From Sphingosinicella sp041916975 (lineage in GTDB: Bacteria; Pseudomonadota; Alphaproteobacteria; Sphingomonadales; Sphingomonadaceae): DNA of 64,000 nt. The notes under the pieces are model-generated. The model did not search any database. It was not told the DNA's origin and was given only the letters and a program-made list of their open reading frames with translations. Numbering within the stretch: the first letter of the stretch is position 1; every line of letters begins with the position of its first letter. The stretch is taken from contig NZ_JAYRYK010000001.1 of NCBI RefSeq assembly GCF_041916975.1, positions 1,240,001 to 1,304,000 of the forward strand, read 5' to 3'. Below, one piece after another: positions 42,536-51,000 of the stretch. The position numbers and the translations under genes are program-made.

Positions 42536-44173
42536 ATGACTGTCATCAATACGAATATCTCGGCCCTTCGCGCCCAGAGCGGCGCCGCTGCGGCTGAATC
42601 ATCGCTGTCGAAGGCGATGGAGCGTCTGTCCACCGGCAAGCGCATCAACTCCGCGAAGGACGACGCCGCCGGCCTCGCCATTTCGCAGCGCATGACCGCC
42701 AACATCCGCGGCATGGCCGTCGCCATCCGCAACGCCAACGACGGCATCTCGATGGCGCAGACGGCTGAAGGCGCCCTCGGCGAAGTCACCAACATCCTGC
42801 AGCGCATCCGCGAGCTGACCGTGCAGTCGGCGAACGGCACCTTCAGCGCGCAGGATCGTTCGAGCCTCCAGGCAGAAACCAACCAGCTGCTCGCCGAAGT
42901 CAACAACATCTCGAAGACGGCGAACTTCAACGGCCTCAAGCTGCTCGACGGCTCGGTCACCGATCTCAAGCTGCAGACGGGCGTCAACGCCGGCGATCAG
43001 GTCGGCATCTCGATGGTGAACGTGTCCTCGAACGCGCTCGGTCTCACGAGCGGCGGCGCGCCGGGCCAGATCACGACGGGCCGCGTCGGCGCCGTCTCCG
43101 GTCTCGCCGTTGGTGACGTGACGTTCAACGGCGTGAATGCGCTCGGCAGCGTGCCGACCGCCGACACCGCCGAAGCGCTTGCCGCCGCGATCAACGAGAA
43201 CAGCGACAAGACGGGTGTGAAGGCCACCGCCTCCAACAACGTCACCAGCGCCAAGATCACGGCTGAGAGCTTCGCCGTGGGCGACATCACCATCGGCGGC
43301 GTCTCCGTCGGTGCGGCCGCCAGCGTCGAGGAACTGGTCTCGAACATCAACCGCAACGATTTCGGCGTCACCGCGACGCTGAACTCCGACAAGACGATCA
43401 CCCTGTCGAACACGACCGGCGAGGCGATCACGGTCGGCGGCACGGCGGCTGGTGGCTTCACGGCCGGCACCTATCAGGGCTTCGTGAGCCTGCAGAGCAG
43501 CGATGGCAGCGACATCAAGGTGGTCGGCACCAACACGACGCCTGCGACCGCGATTGCCGACGTGCAGCTGATGGGCCTCAACGTGGCTGCGGACGGCGTG
43601 TCCTTCTCTGGCGGCGCGGTTTCGGGCGCAGCTCTGGCGGCTGACGCGCTTGTCATCAACGGCGTGAAGATCGGCGCTTCGGCGACGGCTTCCGCAGCCG
43701 ACAAGGCGACGGCGATCAACGCCCAGAGCGGCAACACCGGCGTCAAGGCGACGGTGAGCGGCACGAGCCTCGTGCTGACCTCGGTCGACGGCAGCGGCGT
43801 CCGCGTCGAAGGTGCCGGTGCGGCAGCGATCGGCTTCGTGGCTCAGGGCGGCAGCGCCAACATGACCTCGACGCTCGACATCAGCAGCCAGGAAGCTGCG
43901 GTTGCGGCGCTCACGGTCCTCGACAAGGCGATCGACTCGATCGTGTCGAGCCGCGGCGATCTCGGTGCCCTCCAGAACCGCCTCGAATCGACCGTCAGCA
44001 ACCTGACGACGACCTCGACGAACCTCACCGAAGCCCGCTCGCGTATCGAAGACGCGGACTTCTCGGCGGAGAGCACCAACCTCGCCCGCTCGCAGGTTCT
44101 GAGCCAGGCGGCGACCGCCATGCTCGCTCAGGCGAACCAGACGCAGCAGAACGTGCTGTCGCTGCTTCGTTAA
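42536..44173 (+). CDS. fliC: Flagellin
   Basis: A 545-residue flagellin starting at ATG 42536 (MTVINTNISALRAQSGAAAA) after an AAGAGAGAGAG ribosome site. D0/D1 domains at both ends are conserved: LSTGKRINSAKDDAAGLAIS and ELTVQSANGTFS at the N-terminus, RIEDADFSAESTNLARSQVL and LAQANQTQQNVLSLLR at the C-terminus. The surface-exposed centre (about 160-440) has three tandem flagellin hook IN-type repeats starting near residues 194, 250 and 370 (DVTFNGV, DITIGGV, ALVINGV). It is exported with FliS and capped by FliD. An excellent terminator follows. It is the only complete flagellin gene in the window. Confidence 0.95.
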   Translation: MTVINTNISALRAQSGAAAAESSLSKAMERLSTGKRINSAKDDAAGLAISQRMTANIRGMAVAIRNANDGISMAQTAEGALGEVTNILQRIRELTVQSANGTFSAQDRSSLQAETNQLLAEVNNISKTANFNGLKLLDGSVTDLKLQTGVNAGDQVGISMVNVSSNALGLTSGGAPGQITTGRVGAVSGLAVGDVTFNGVNALGSVPTADTAEALAAAINENSDKTGVKATASNNVTSAKITAESFAVGDITIGGVSVGAAASVEELVSNINRNDFGVTATLNSDKTITLSNTTGEAITVGGTAAGGFTAGTYQGFVSLQSSDGSDIKVVGTNTTPATAIADVQLMGLNVAADGVSFSGGAVSGAALAADALVINGVKIGASATASAADKATAINAQSGNTGVKATVSGTSLVLTSVDGSGVRVEGAGAAAIGFVAQGGSANMTSTLDISSQEAAVAALTVLDKAIDSIVSSRGDLGALQNRLESTVSNLTTTSTNLTEARSRIEDADFSAESTNLARSQVLSQAATAMLAQANQTQQNVLSLLR

Positions 44174-44201
44174 GAGTTAGCGTTGTAAGCTAGTACGGGT
44201 T

Positions 44202-44237
44202 CGGCCCCGGCGCTCATCCGAACGCCGGGGCCGTTTT
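44202..44237 (+). terminator. Intrinsic terminator of the flagellin gene
   Basis: An 11-pair perfect stem, CGGCCCCGGCG (44202-44212) with CGCCGGGGCCG (44223-44233), a 10-base loop, and TTTTCTT directly after. It lies 28 bases past the flagellin stop and should make flagellin monocistronic. Confidence 0.93.
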
Positions 44238-44267
44238 CTTGAAGACCTGAGATGTTGGGGGTTTTTC

Positions 44268-45011
44268 GTGGCAACCGAAGACGACGACGAGGAGCTGACG
44301 TTCGACGCGGAGGCGCCGCAGGCCGCAAAGCCGAAAGCCGCCGAACCGCAGCCCGAGCCCGCCCCCGCGAAGGCCGAAGCCGAAGCTCCGGAGCCTGAGC
44401 CGAAGCCTGCGCCCGCAGCGCCTCCCCCCGCTGACGCAAAGCCCGCCGAAGCCGCCGCACCATCGCGCAAGCCCTCGCGGTCCGGCATGGCGATCGCCGC
44501 ATGTCTCGGCGTCTGCGTGCTCACCTCCACCATCGCCGCCGTCCAGTCGTGGCGCGCGGCGAGCATCGCCGCCGACGCGAGCAGCGCCGGATCGACGAAG
44601 GACGTGATCGCCAAACTGAATGCGCTGCAAAGCCTGATGGAACAGCAGCGCGACGCCATCGACGAACTGTCGACACGGCCCGGCCTCGCCGCAGCATCGG
44701 CATCGCCGCAATCGGTCGATGGCCAGATCAATGCGCTGGCCGCGGCGGTCAAGGCCAACCAGCAGATGGCCGAACAGCTGCCGTCAGTGGTCATGAAACA
44801 GGTCGACGCCCGCTTAGCGCGCGCCGAACCCCGCCGCGCGGCGCCAGCGAGCACGCGCCCGCAAGCCACCCGTCCCGCCGCCCAGCGCAGTGCCACACCG
44901 AAACGTGCCCCTGAGCGGAGCGCGGAAGCCGCGAAGGTTCTGAACACGCCGATCGCGCCCGCGATCGCCGAGAAGAAGCGGCCCGCCGGCGAAGAGATCA
45001 GCTACCCCTAG
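44268..45011 (+). CDS. Hypothetical single-helix membrane protein next to flagellin
   Basis: A 247-residue protein starting with GTG 44268, six bases after GGGGG. Three parts are visible: an acidic, Pro/Ala/Glu/Lys-rich N-terminus (1-70), one membrane helix (about 73-94, GMAIAACLGVCVLTSTIAAV), and a helical region with coiled-coil potential (KLNALQSLMEQQRDAIDEL, AVKANQQMAEQL) that turns into an Arg/Ala/Pro-rich tail. The N-terminus is probably cytoplasmic. No family is recognised. Position inside the flagellar island, right behind the flagellin terminator, suggests a motility link but proves nothing. Confidence 0.65.
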   Translation: MATEDDDEELTFDAEAPQAAKPKAAEPQPEPAPAKAEAEAPEPEPKPAPAAPPPADAKPAEAAAPSRKPSRSGMAIAACLGVCVLTSTIAAVQSWRAASIAADASSAGSTKDVIAKLNALQSLMEQQRDAIDELSTRPGLAAASASPQSVDGQINALAAAVKANQQMAEQLPSVVMKQVDARLARAEPRRAAPASTRPQATRPAAQRSATPKRAPERSAEAAKVLNTPIAPAIAEKKRPAGEEISYP

Positions 45012-45063
45012 GCTTGACGGAAACAGGGCTGGCAGAACCCGGAGATGCTGCTAGCTGGCGGGC

Positions 45064-46230
45064 ATGAGCCTTCGCCCGCCGCCCGTTCCCGCATGGTCCG
45101 CCGCCCTTATCGCCGCCCTCATCGGGTTCGGCGGAACGGTTGCGCTTGTGGTGCAGGCCATGCGCGTGCTCGGCGCATCGATCGAGCAGACGGGCTCGGC
45201 CCTCACCGCGCTTTGCCTCGGCATCGCACTGACCGGCGGCTTTTTCTCCCTGAAGCTGCGGATACCCGTCGTGCTGGCGTGGTCGACGCCGGGGGCGGCT
45301 CTGCTCGCCGCGACGGCTCCGGGAATCGCATGGCCTGCCGCGGTCGGCGCATTTCTGGCCGCGGCCGTGATGATGGTGGTGCTGGGCGCGATCCCGGCGC
45401 TGGGGCGCCTCGCCGCACGCATCCCCACCACTGTTGCTTCAGGTATGCTCGCGGGCGTTCTGCTCCCCTTCTGCCTCGGGCTTTTCAAGGCAGGCGCTGC
45501 CGATCCGCTGCTTGTCGCCCTGCTCGTGGCGGTTTTCCTGCTCGCGCGCCAACGCGTGCCGCTTTACGCGCTGCTTCTGGTCCTCGCGGCGGGGATTGCC
45601 ATCACCATGGTTCGCGGTGACGTTGCCCCGCTTCCGCCCGGCGCGACATTCGGCGCGCTGACGCCTGTAATCCCCGCGTTCGATGTCCGCACGATCCTAA
45701 GCATCGGCGTGCCGTTCTTCCTCGTCACGCTCGTCTCGCAGAACCTGCCCGGCCTCGTCGTGCTGCAGGCCGCCGGTTACACGCCGAACGCCCGCACGCT
45801 CATCGTCGGAACCGGACTGACCTCGCTCGTGGCGGCACCGTTCGGCGCGCACGCAATCTGCCTCGCCGCAATCACGGCCACGATCTGCACCAGCGACGAC
45901 GCGCATCCCGACCCACGCAAACGCTGGGTCGTGGGCATGGTGTATGCAGCCTTCTATCTCGTGCTCGCGCTTTTCTCGCCCGCGCTTGTGCGGCTGTTCC
46001 TTGCGCTGCCGGAAGCGGTAATCGTCACGCTGACCGGAATCGCGCTTATTCCGGCACTGATCGGCACGATGGAAACAATGCTGTCGGTGAAGGAGGATCG
46101 CGACGCGGCAATCGTCACCTTCCTTGCGACCGGATCCGGCCTCGCGCTTTTCGGGCTCGGCGCGGCGTTCTGGGGACTGCTCGCCGGTTTCCTCGCGCTC
46201 GGCGGCAAGGCGCTGCTACGCCGAATTTAG
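45064..46230 (+). CDS. Benzoate/H+ symporter, BenE family
   Basis: A 388-residue membrane protein with about 12 helices. AWSTPGAALLAA in helix 3 and the conserved APFGAHAICLAAITATICTSDDAHPDPRKRW block are diagnostic of BenE. It should import benzoate or another aromatic acid with protons. Family members are usually near aromatic catabolism genes; here it sits alone inside the flagellar island and is convergent with fliA, ending one base before that gene. It is the only clear non-flagellar gene between 26023 and the window end. Confidence 0.88.
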   Translation: MSLRPPPVPAWSAALIAALIGFGGTVALVVQAMRVLGASIEQTGSALTALCLGIALTGGFFSLKLRIPVVLAWSTPGAALLAATAPGIAWPAAVGAFLAAAVMMVVLGAIPALGRLAARIPTTVASGMLAGVLLPFCLGLFKAGAADPLLVALLVAVFLLARQRVPLYALLLVLAAGIAITMVRGDVAPLPPGATFGALTPVIPAFDVRTILSIGVPFFLVTLVSQNLPGLVVLQAAGYTPNARTLIVGTGLTSLVAAPFGAHAICLAAITATICTSDDAHPDPRKRWVVGMVYAAFYLVLALFSPALVRLFLALPEAVIVTLTGIALIPALIGTMETMLSVKEDRDAAIVTFLATGSGLALFGLGAAFWGLLAGFLALGGKALLRRI

Positions 46231-46231
46231 G

Positions 46232-46969
46232 CTAGGCCGCCCACTCCGAAAGGCCTTGGCGCATCCGGTCGAGCGCGGCCTTTTTGATCTGGCACACGCG
46301 CGCGGCGCCGACGCCGAGCACTTCGCCGATCTCGTCGAGGTTCAGTTCCTCGACATAGTAGAGCTGAAGCACCATCGCCTCACGCTCGGGGAGGGTCTTG
46401 ATGCCCTCGGCCAGCGCGCGTTCGAGATCCTTGCGTTCCAGCGTTTCGTCCGGCGTTTCGCCTTCGTCGGCGAACCACTGCGAATGATCGGAATAGACCT
46501 CGTCGATGTTCTCGTAATGCACGCCCTGCGTCGCATCGATCTCAGCCTGCAGCGCCTCGATCGTGATGCCCATGCGCGCGGCGAGTTCCATCTGAGTCGG
46601 CGGGCGTCCGAACGCCAGTTCCGCCTCGCGGCGGGCATCGTTCAGCTGCTTGCGGCGCACGAGCGCGCTGCGGCACATGTTCGCCTGTCGCCGAAGCTGA
46701 TCGATCATCGCGCCGCGGATGCGCGTGGTGGCGTAAGTGGTGAAGGCGGCAACGCCGCGCTCTTCGAAATTGCGCGCGGCTTCGAGCAGCGCGATCGTGC
46801 CGATCTGCACGAGATCGCCGATCTCGATCGCCGAGCTGACCCGCCCGAAGACGTGCCACGCGATCTTGCGCACGAGGCCGAGATTGGCCTCCACGCGCTG
46901 CTGCGGCGTCGGCGCTGACTGGCGCCGCGCGTAGACGAGACCGCCGGGAATCTCAGCCCGCGCGTGCAT
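46232..46969 (-). CDS. fliA: Flagellar sigma factor FliA (sigma-28)
   Basis: A 245-residue sigma factor, start ATG 46969 after GAGAGGA and overlapping the flhG end. Region 2 (NLGLVRKIAWHVFGRV, DLVQIGTIALLEAARNF, FTTYATTRIRGAMIDQLRR), region 3 (RPPTQMELAARMGI) and region 4 (LPEREAMVLQLYYVEELNLDEIGEVLGV, VCQIKKAALDRMR) are all present. There is no region 1.1, as usual for FliA. It should read the CGGTCGTGAA-type promoters of flagellin, fliD and flgM and be held by FlgM until the hook is complete. It is the last gene of the flhA-flhF-flhG-fliA group. Confidence 0.93.
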   Translation of the reverse strand: MHARAEIPGGLVYARRQSAPTPQQRVEANLGLVRKIAWHVFGRVSSAIEIGDLVQIGTIALLEAARNFEERGVAAFTTYATTRIRGAMIDQLRRQANMCRSALVRRKQLNDARREAELAFGRPPTQMELAARMGITIEALQAEIDATQGVHYENIDEVYSDHSQWFADEGETPDETLERKDLERALAEGIKTLPEREAMVLQLYYVEELNLDEIGEVLGVGAARVCQIKKAALDRMRQGLSEWAA

Positions 46970-47843
46970 CGCGGTCCTCTCCGAAGAAAGCGGTGTTGGG
47001 CGCGGCGAGAATGTCCGTGCGCGTGCGCTTCGCGATGTCGAGCGCAAGCGTGTTGAACGCCTGCCCCGCCGCCGAAAGCGGGAACGCTTCCACAAGACAG
47101 CGCTTGCGCATTGCGGCGCTATGCACGTGATTGTCGTGCGGGATCGAGCCGAGGTGTTCGAGATTGATGTCTAGGAAGTTGCTCGCGACCTGCTTGAAGC
47201 GCGCGAACAGCCTGCGTCCCGCCAGCGCGTTCGGCACCATGTTGGTGACGACGAGCACTTCTCGGCAGCGGCCGCGCACAGCCAACGCCTTCAGAAGACC
47301 GTAGGCGTCGATGAACGATGCCGGCTCGTCGGTGAGCACGACGACGGCGAAATCGCTCTTTTCGACAAGGCTGGTCACGTTGGGGGCGATACCCGCGGCC
47401 GTATCGATGACGAGATAGTCGAGATCGTCTTCGAAAACGCGAAACTCGCGGCACAGACCATCAAGCACGTCGTCTTCGATCACCGCGAGACTGACGTCGC
47501 CCGATCCGCCGCTGACAAGCCCGATCCCCGCAGGGCCGGGCTGCACGATCTCAGTGAGCGGCACGCCATCTTTCAGTGCATCGCGCACAGTGCGGCCCGC
47601 CGGGCGGCCGAGCATGACGCCCGCGTTCGCAAGGCCAAGATCGGCATCGAACAGCATCACCCGCTTGCCGGACTTGGCGAGCGCGACCGAGAGATTGACC
47701 GACACATGGGTCTTGCCGACACCGCCCTTGCCGCTGGCAATCGCCACCACGACGGGGCGGTTGCGGATATCCTGGCCGGTCGGCGCGGGCGAATTCATTC
47801 GGGAAAGGCCTTCCGTTGGCATACGCTTGAGAGCGGAGATCAT
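46953..47843 (-). CDS. flhG: Flagellar number regulator FlhG (FleN), MinD-like ATPase
   Basis: A 296-residue ParA/MinD-type ATPase. The deviant Walker A is ASGKGGVGKTHVSVNLS (Lys39 and Lys44), followed by LFDADLGLANAGVMLG and YLVIDTAAGIAP. A short N-terminal extension precedes the ATPase, as in FleN proteins that bind the flagellar activator. ATG 47843 overlaps the flhF stop (ATGA); ATG 47798 is also possible. In polarly flagellated bacteria FlhG limits flagellar number by antagonising FlhF and the sigma-54 activator; both partners are in this window. Confidence 0.92.
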   Translation of the reverse strand: MISALKRMPTEGLSRMNSPAPTGQDIRNRPVVVAIASGKGGVGKTHVSVNLSVALAKSGKRVMLFDADLGLANAGVMLGRPAGRTVRDALKDGVPLTEIVQPGPAGIGLVSGGSGDVSLAVIEDDVLDGLCREFRVFEDDLDYLVIDTAAGIAPNVTSLVEKSDFAVVVLTDEPASFIDAYGLLKALAVRGRCREVLVVTNMVPNALAGRRLFARFKQVASNFLDINLEHLGSIPHDNHVHSAAMRKRCLVEAFPLSAAGQAFNTLALDIAKRTRTDILAAPNTAFFGEDRDARAG

Positions 47844-48838
47844 TGCAGCGTCGCCGTCGCGCCGGTGGAGAGTGCCGCGGCGACCATCCGGCACAGGCCG
47901 GTTGCCCGCGCCGCGTCGTATCCGCTTCCGAAATCGGCCGAACGCCCGATCCCGGCAAGCGGCACTCCGCTTGAAAGCAGCATGGTCAGCACCGCCCCCG
48001 GCGGCAGGGTTTCACCCGCATGGGTGAGAACATAGGCATCGAAACCTTGCGAAAACATCTCCGCGATCTGGCGATGCCGTGCGAGCTGGCCGCTGAGCGG
48101 CATCGTGCAGAGCACGCTGAGCGTGCCTGCGCGTTCGAGTATACTGCGCAGTTCCTCCACCTCGCAGGCCGCAAGGCGCGGATCGCTCGGCATATCGATG
48201 AACAGGCGTTCCTTGCGCGAAAGACGCCGCGCCGCTTCGGCGAGGCTCTCCCCGCGCGCCGGATCGGCGACCGGAATCTTCAGAATGGCGGCGATGACAC
48301 GAAGCTGTTCGCGCGCGCCGGGGCGGCGATCCCCGGAAAGGAGCGTGATGCGTTCGCCGGGGCGCGCGGCGCGCGCCATCGCGGCGAGCTGCGCCAGCGT
48401 CGTCGTCTTGGCGCTGCCGCTGTCGCCCACCACGCAGACATGCGCGAGATCGGTATGCGGCGGCGGCGCGATCTTCACTTCGCGCTCGACGCGGATCAGG
48501 AAGCGCGACCACGCGTCGGCAAGATCGGCACCGGCCGCGGCCATTTCGCCGGTCAGGAATTCGGGATCGATGCCGACCGCGCGCGATTGCGCGATGAAAC
48601 GCACCATCGGATCCTTGCCCTTCGGCTGAGGCGCGGGCGCGGATACGGGCGACGGAGCCATTTCGGGCACACGGTGCAGCGCCGAGGGCGTGGGGCGCCG
48701 TTCGATACCGCCCGCCACGACCTCGACGCCGTGGCGCGTGGTGCGGGTCTCGTAAACGACAGCGTCGGGGCCGAACATTTCGGCGACGCGTTCAAGCGCG
48801 ATGCGGCTGCTCGGCGCTACGATGGTCGTGGTCTGCAT
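47840..48838 (-). CDS. flhF: FlhF-like SRP GTPase with degenerate GTP motifs
   Basis: A 332-residue protein with the FlhF layout: N-terminal basic and Pro-rich region with TTTIVAPSSRIALERVAEMFGPDAVV, helical N domain, then the NG GTPase core from about 130. The G1 loop reads GDSGSAKTTT (138-147) instead of GPTGVGKTTT, keeping Lys and Thr. The G3 position reads IDMPSD (214-219) instead of IDTAGR, and the G4 position reads LTHAGE (271-276) where FlhF has TKxDE. Guanine specificity is therefore doubtful. In other bacteria FlhF places the flagellum at the pole. It lies between flhA and flhG. Confidence 0.85.
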   Translation of the reverse strand: MQTTTIVAPSSRIALERVAEMFGPDAVVYETRTTRHGVEVVAGGIERRPTPSALHRVPEMAPSPVSAPAPQPKGKDPMVRFIAQSRAVGIDPEFLTGEMAAAGADLADAWSRFLIRVEREVKIAPPPHTDLAHVCVVGDSGSAKTTTLAQLAAMARAARPGERITLLSGDRRPGAREQLRVIAAILKIPVADPARGESLAEAARRLSRKERLFIDMPSDPRLAACEVEELRSILERAGTLSVLCTMPLSGQLARHRQIAEMFSQGFDAYVLTHAGETLPPGAVLTMLLSSGVPLAGIGRSADFGSGYDAARATGLCRMVAAALSTGATATLQ

Positions 48839-48857
48839 GACGCGAACTCAACTCCCC

Positions 48858-50948
48858 CTAGTTTTCACTGCCGCGGCCGACGACGGCCACCACCTGAACC
48901 TGACGGCTGTCCGGAATCTCGTAGAAGGACAGCACCGTCACATCCGGCAGATGCTGGCGCAGAAGCTGGAACAGCGGCCTGCGCACGAGCGGCGTCGTGA
49001 CAACTGCAAATGTCGTGCCATCCGACAGCAGCGGACGCGCCGCCTCGCCGAGCGCGGTGAGGATGCGCTGCGAGAGCGCCGGATCGAGCGGATAGGCGCC
49101 CGTGGGATCGGCGCGCACGGAGGCGACCAGAAGCTGCTCCAGTTCGCCGTCGAGCGTGATGATCTTCAGCTGCTCGCGGATGCCGCAGAGCCTCTGGACA
49201 ATGAGCCCGCCAAGCGCTGGGCGCACGAGCTCGGTGAGATCGCCGGCATCCTGCGTGCGGTGCGAAACGCCCGACAAAGCCTCGATAATCCGCCGGAAAT
49301 CGCGGATCGGCACGGCCTCGTCGAGCAGGGTCTGCAGCACCTGAGTAATCGTCTGCAGCGACAGCGCCTTGGTGACGCCGCCCACCAGTTGCGGCGTGGC
49401 GGTCTGCAATGTGTCGAGGAGCTTCTGCACCTCGTCCTGCCCGAGGAGCTGGCGCGACTGGCCGCTGAGGATCTGATTGACGTGCGTTGCCATCACCGTC
49501 GACGGATCGACGACGGTGTAGCCGTTCGCGATTGCCTGGTCCTTTTCTTCCGGCTGGATCCACAGCGCATCGAGCCCGAACGTCGGATCCTTGACGGCAC
49601 GTCCGGAAACCGACGCGTGGACGAGACCGGAATCGAGCGCGAGGAGTTCCTGCGGCGCCACCTCGTCCTCGCCGTAGACCACGCCCGAGACGAGTACGCG
49701 GTAGGCATGGGGCGGCAGCGCCATGTTGTCGCGCACGCGGATCATCGGGATGACGAAGCCGAGCTCGCGCGAGAGCTGACGCCGGATGCCGGTGAGGCGG
49801 CCCATCAGCGGCGCGCCGAGCTTCTCGTCGACAAGGCCGATGAGGCCGTAGCCGATCTCGACGCTGATCTGGACGTTGTCGGTAACATCTTCCCAGCTGA
49901 TCTGCGATTCCGCATTGGGATCGGCCACCAGCGCCTCGATGACGGGCGCAGCATCGGCCACGGCCTTCGCCCGCTTCAGCCGCCACGCGACATAGCCGGC
50001 CGCTCCCGCGGCGGTCAGGATGAGCATGTGCGGCATACCCGGCACCACGCCGAGCAGCAGCAGGATCACGGCAACCGGCGTCCAGGCACCCACCGAGCCG
50101 AACTGGCTCGCCACCTGCCCGGAAAGGTCGAGGGGGGAAGATACGCGGGTAACGATGATCGCCGCCGCGATCGACAGCAGCAGCGCAGGGATCTGCGCGA
50201 CGAGGCCGTCGCCGATGGCGAGCAGGATGTAGTTCGAACCCGCCTCACCCAGCGTCAGCCCATGCTGCACCGTGCCGAGGATAAGGCCGCCGATGATGTT
50301 CACGAACAGGATGAGGATGCCCGCGATGGCATCGCCCTTCACGAACTTGGAGGCGCCGTCCATCGATCCGTAGAAATCCGCTTCGGTCGCGACTTCCTGA
50401 CGCCGCGCCTTGGCTTCGTCGGGCGTCAGCAGGCCCGCGTTCAGGTCGGCATCGATCGCCATCTGCTTGCCGGGCAAGGCATCGAGCGTGAAACGCGCCG
50501 AAACTTCCGACACGCGGCCCGCACCCTTGGTGATGACGACGAGGTTGATGATGACGAGGATCGAGAAAACGAAGATGCCGACGATGTAGTCACCACCGAC
50601 GAGGAAGTTGCCGAACGCCTCGATCACTTTGCCCGCGGCGTGCGGCCCTTCGTGACCGTGGACGAGCACGACGCGCGTGGAAGCGACGTTGAGCGCGAGA
50701 CGAAGCAGCGTCGCGAACAGGAGCACGGTGGGGAAGGACGAGAAATCCAGCGGTTTCTGCGTGTTCAGCGCCACCATGAGCACGGCGAGCGAGATCATGA
50801 TGTTGAAGATGAAGAACGTGTCGAGCATGAACGGCGGGATCGGCACCACCATCAGCACGACAAGCAGCAGGATGCCGATCGGCAGGAAGGCCGCGCGGGC
50901 GGCACCTGCCCAGATCGAGCGGTTCATCTGGAGCGTTGCGGCAGTCAC
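48858..50948 (-). CDS. flhA: Flagellar export gate protein FlhA
   Basis: A 696-residue protein starting with GTG 50948 behind GGAGCC (ATG 50927 is an alternative). Eight membrane helices fill residues 15-330, with the conserved FHIPEP-type cytoplasmic loop ARFTLDALPGKQMAIDADLNAGL. The large cytoplasmic domain (about 350-690) has IRVRDNMALPPHAYRVLVSGV and FAVVTTPLVRRPLFQLLRQHLP, which bind chaperone-cargo complexes. It forms the nonameric ring of the export gate. It is upstream of flhF-flhG-fliA in the order seen in polar systems. Confidence 0.95.
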   Translation of the reverse strand: MTAATLQMNRSIWAGAARAAFLPIGILLLVVLMVVPIPPFMLDTFFIFNIMISLAVLMVALNTQKPLDFSSFPTVLLFATLLRLALNVASTRVVLVHGHEGPHAAGKVIEAFGNFLVGGDYIVGIFVFSILVIINLVVITKGAGRVSEVSARFTLDALPGKQMAIDADLNAGLLTPDEAKARRQEVATEADFYGSMDGASKFVKGDAIAGILILFVNIIGGLILGTVQHGLTLGEAGSNYILLAIGDGLVAQIPALLLSIAAAIIVTRVSSPLDLSGQVASQFGSVGAWTPVAVILLLLGVVPGMPHMLILTAAGAAGYVAWRLKRAKAVADAAPVIEALVADPNAESQISWEDVTDNVQISVEIGYGLIGLVDEKLGAPLMGRLTGIRRQLSRELGFVIPMIRVRDNMALPPHAYRVLVSGVVYGEDEVAPQELLALDSGLVHASVSGRAVKDPTFGLDALWIQPEEKDQAIANGYTVVDPSTVMATHVNQILSGQSRQLLGQDEVQKLLDTLQTATPQLVGGVTKALSLQTITQVLQTLLDEAVPIRDFRRIIEALSGVSHRTQDAGDLTELVRPALGGLIVQRLCGIREQLKIITLDGELEQLLVASVRADPTGAYPLDPALSQRILTALGEAARPLLSDGTTFAVVTTPLVRRPLFQLLRQHLPDVTVLSFYEIPDSRQVQVVAVVGRGSEN

Positions 50949-51000
50949 GAACGGCTCCGGGCGCTGGTCTTCAAGGCTTCAAACTCCGTGTGAAACAGGC

